NCBI GenBank assembly: GCA_037444025.1
Contig: JBBINE010000014.1
Location: 1-25,251 of the forward strand
Length of the DNA stretch: 25,251 bases
Source of the DNA: JBBINE01 sp037444025
GTDB lineage: Bacteria; Patescibacteriota; Minisyncoccia; UBA6257; HR35
Direction: 5' to 3'
Of the stretch, positions 24,874 to 25,251 are shown in pieces; the stretch's first letter is position 1, and each line of letters begins with the position of its first letter. The position numbers were made by a program, and so were the translations under genes. The notes beneath the pieces are model-generated. The model was given only the letters and a program-made list of their open reading frames with translations, searched no databases and was not told where the DNA came from.

Positions 24874-24901
24874 GAGTTTGAACTAGAAATTAATTTATCT
24901 C

Positions 24902-24940
24902 TCCTTTAAAAATCCTTTAAAAATAAAGATCCTTTAAAAA
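24902..24940. repeat. Three copies of TCCTTTAAAAA
   Basis: The 11-mer TCCTTTAAAAA occurs at 24902-24912, 24913-24923 and 24930-24940. The first two are head-to-tail and the third follows after six bases. The copies span the stop codon of the partial minus-strand gene. Confidence 0.7.
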
Positions 24941-25251
24941 CTGAATTTTTACATAAAAGGGAAGTGTTTCATTGCCTCCTTGTGTATGACACCTTTTCCC
25001 TTGTAATTTAAAAGTTTCGCTATCAAGTCCCCCATATTCTTCAAATCTATCAATAATATATTTCATATTAAAACAATCATAAGTATTACCTTCGGTTCCA
25101 TCACCTCGTAATTTTCTTATAACATCAACTTCAACATAATTATAATATGTATAAGGATTATCATTCCAATTCCATTGATAAACAAGAACTTTACCCCTGT
25201 TAGTTCCCCCAAAACCAGGATCACCTCCACATACCGGATTATTATCTGAAT
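24917..25251 (-). CDS. C-terminal part of an unrecognised, probably exported protein (partial)
   Basis: The frame runs in from the right edge and ends at TAA (24917-24919), giving 110 residues and no start. It is rich in Asn, Gly and Tyr, with three Cys (PVCGG, YDCFN, KRCHT) and stretches such as KVLVYQWNWNDNPYTYYNY and DVIRKLRGDGTEG. There is no membrane segment. This composition suggests a disulfide-containing extracellular domain, but no family is recognised. The groES promoter lies just downstream, so it is a separate unit. Confidence 0.7.
   Translation of the reverse strand, partial: SDNNPVCGGDPGFGGTNRGKVLVYQWNWNDNPYTYYNYVEVDVIRKLRGDGTEGNTYDCFNMKYIIDRFEEYGGLDSETFKLQGKRCHTQGGNETLPFYVKIQFLKDLYF

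Noticed and set aside
24779..24916. A CIRCE/HrcA operator upstream of groES
   Set aside because: No TTAGCACTC or GAGTGCTAA arm is present in the leader or around the promoter.

Overview
The window is AT-rich (roughly 30% GC by eye), densely packed, and looks chromosomal. It suggests a small-genome bacterium of the Candidate Phyla Radiation (Patescibacteria, Parcubacteria-like). The grounds are short housekeeping proteins, few Shine-Dalgarno sequences, tRNA genes without encoded CCA, small T/S-rich type IV pilin-like proteins, a bS6-SSB-IF1 cluster without bS18, and a membrane-anchored TraG/VirD4-like ATPase. TGA ends several intact genes (map, rpsF) and TGG encodes their Trp, so the standard code applies. 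The lineage call is inference.

Layout. 1-1036 (+): the tail of an S/T/P-rich protein, methionine aminopeptidase, and a doubtful 45-aa ORF. 1037-1508 (-): decayed LamG-like domain remains. 1509-5913 (-): htpX followed by an unusual 1168-aa isoleucyl-tRNA synthetase with a histidine-phosphatase domain inserted before KMSKS. 6084-6157 (+): tRNA-Pro. 6181-8040 (-): two unrecognised helical proteins, each with its own promoter; the second is broken by two frameshifts. 8105-10266 (-): rpsF-ssb-infA-cobalamin adenosyltransferase-lemA. 10371-11722 (-): a Nudix hydrolase and the GTPase YchF. 11890-13407 (+): greA and mnmA. 13390-14490 (-): tRNA-Leu(CAA), tRNA-Ala(TGC), tRNA-Arg(GCG) and a class II aldolase. 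14637-19454 (+): a small unknown protein, a TraG-like ATPase frameshifted just after Walker A, RmuC and GAPDH. 19431-21960: three prepilin-type proteins, the third fused in frame to a Nudix hydrolase. 21952-24778 (-): groES-groEL-rplT and a membrane protein. 24917-25251 (-): the C-terminal end of an unrecognised protein.

Most genes serve core functions: translation (IleRS, MetAP, IF1, bS6, bL20, YchF, MnmA, tRNAs), transcript elongation (GreA), protein quality control (HtpX, GroESL), DNA maintenance (SSB, RmuC) and triose-phosphate metabolism (aldolase, GAPDH). The accessory part is the pilin locus and the TraG-like ATPase operon, which may relate to surface appendages or DNA handling.

The points most worth a second look are the Nudix-prepilin fusion, the phosphatase domain inside IleRS, the LamG remnant whose stops are nearly all TGA, the frameshift next to the ATPase P-loop, and a pentanucleotide repeat filling the space between a promoter and a start codon. 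I saw no CRISPR array, insertion sequence or prophage.
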